From Vineibacter terrae (GTDB lineage Bacteria > Pseudomonadota > Alphaproteobacteria > Reyranellales > Reyranellaceae), in contig NZ_VDUZ01000002.1 in assembly GCF_008039615.1 (NCBI RefSeq), positions 229,704 to 293,703 of the forward strand: a stretch of DNA of 64,000 nucleotides. The letters run 5' to 3'. Positions 63,885-64,000 of the stretch are shown here, one piece after another (position 1 is the stretch's first letter; every line of letters starts with the position of its first letter). The notes beneath the pieces were generated by a model. It was not told where the DNA came from, did no database searches, and worked only from the letters and a program-made list of their open reading frames with translations. Both the position numbers and the translations under genes were made by a program.

Positions 63885-64000
63885 CCTGACAGAGTCAGGT
63901 AAGTATTTGGCTTTGTTGAAAAAAGCGGCGATTTTGCGTCCAGTATGTAGGCATGTAAATGGTGTTTTTGAGTAGCAATTATGGATATATTGTGCTACGG
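63885..64000. mobile_element. Possible insertion-sequence end abutting cas6
   Basis: The G+C content falls from about two thirds to roughly 40% in the last ~100 bases. CCTGACAGAGTCAGG (63885-63899) is a perfect palindrome. GGCTTTGTTGAAAAAAGC (from 63909) resembles the terminal inverted repeat GGCTTTGTTG... of IS5/IS903-type elements. No transposase is visible within the window. Confidence 0.38.

Overview
The window is a GC-rich (roughly two thirds G+C) chromosomal segment with dense codon-biased genes and long palindromic intergenic repeats. Gene content (hmu-type haem operon with hemP, Bug-type binding protein, several LIV-type ABC transporters, IclR and AraC regulators) fits an alphaproteobacterium, probably a soil or aquatic Rhodospirillales/Hyphomicrobiales-like heterotroph. 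No rRNA or tRNA gene was seen, so the species cannot be placed further.

Layout. 1-5 kb: the tail of a LivF ATPase, a DUF3047-like protein divergent from an AraC regulator, three small stress/membrane proteins, and a PaaK-like acyl-CoA ligase. 5-8 kb: an SDR, a Bug/TTT binding protein and an exported PCMT-like methyltransferase. 8.4-15.2 kb: a large membrane protein with a spermidine-synthase-like domain, two tandem paralogous hydrolase-like proteins, ogt, and an exported alpha/beta hydrolase. 15.3-22 kb: a Fur-box-preceded haem uptake operon (TonB receptor, hemP, hmuS, hmuT, hmuU, hmuV). 22-29.7 kb: a protein with an HETRH motif, acetyl-CoA synthetase, a CPBP protease, an MFS transporter and a TauD-type dioxygenase.

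29.8-48.1 kb is a catabolic island. A minus-strand LIV transporter (SBP, H, M, G, F), an IclR regulator, a luciferase-like monooxygenase, an alpha/beta hydrolase and an AraC regulator precede a hydroquinone ring-cleavage cluster: two-subunit hydroquinone 1,2-dioxygenase (HapC/HapD type), 4-hydroxymuconic semialdehyde dehydrogenase and maleylacetate reductase. A second complete LIV transporter follows. Together they would import an aromatic compound, convert it to hydroquinone and channel it through maleylacetate to beta-ketoadipate. A 15-bp palindrome occurs in front of both the first transporter and the monooxygenase operon, on either side of iclR. A direct repeat with 21-bp spacing lies in front of the dioxygenase genes.

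48.4-64 kb is a type III-A CRISPR-Cas locus on the minus strand: cas6 (incomplete at the window edge), a CARF protein of the NE0113 type, cas10/csm1, csm2, csm3, csm4, csm5, a CARF-HEPN (TIGR02710-like) protein, then cas2, cas1, a second Cas1-like protein without recognisable catalytic residues, and a second cas2, followed by an array of 46 repeat units. Cas10 keeps the GGDD cyclase motif but has Glu in place of the HD histidine, so defence probably relies on RNA cleavage and cyclic oligoadenylate signalling. The doubled adaptation module is the most unusual feature of the window. One old spacer matches the 3' end of a tRNA gene, and two spacers target diverged alleles of one coding sequence.

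Several families of long inverted repeats lie between genes throughout. The last ~100 bases are abruptly AT-rich and look like the end of an insertion sequence abutting cas6.
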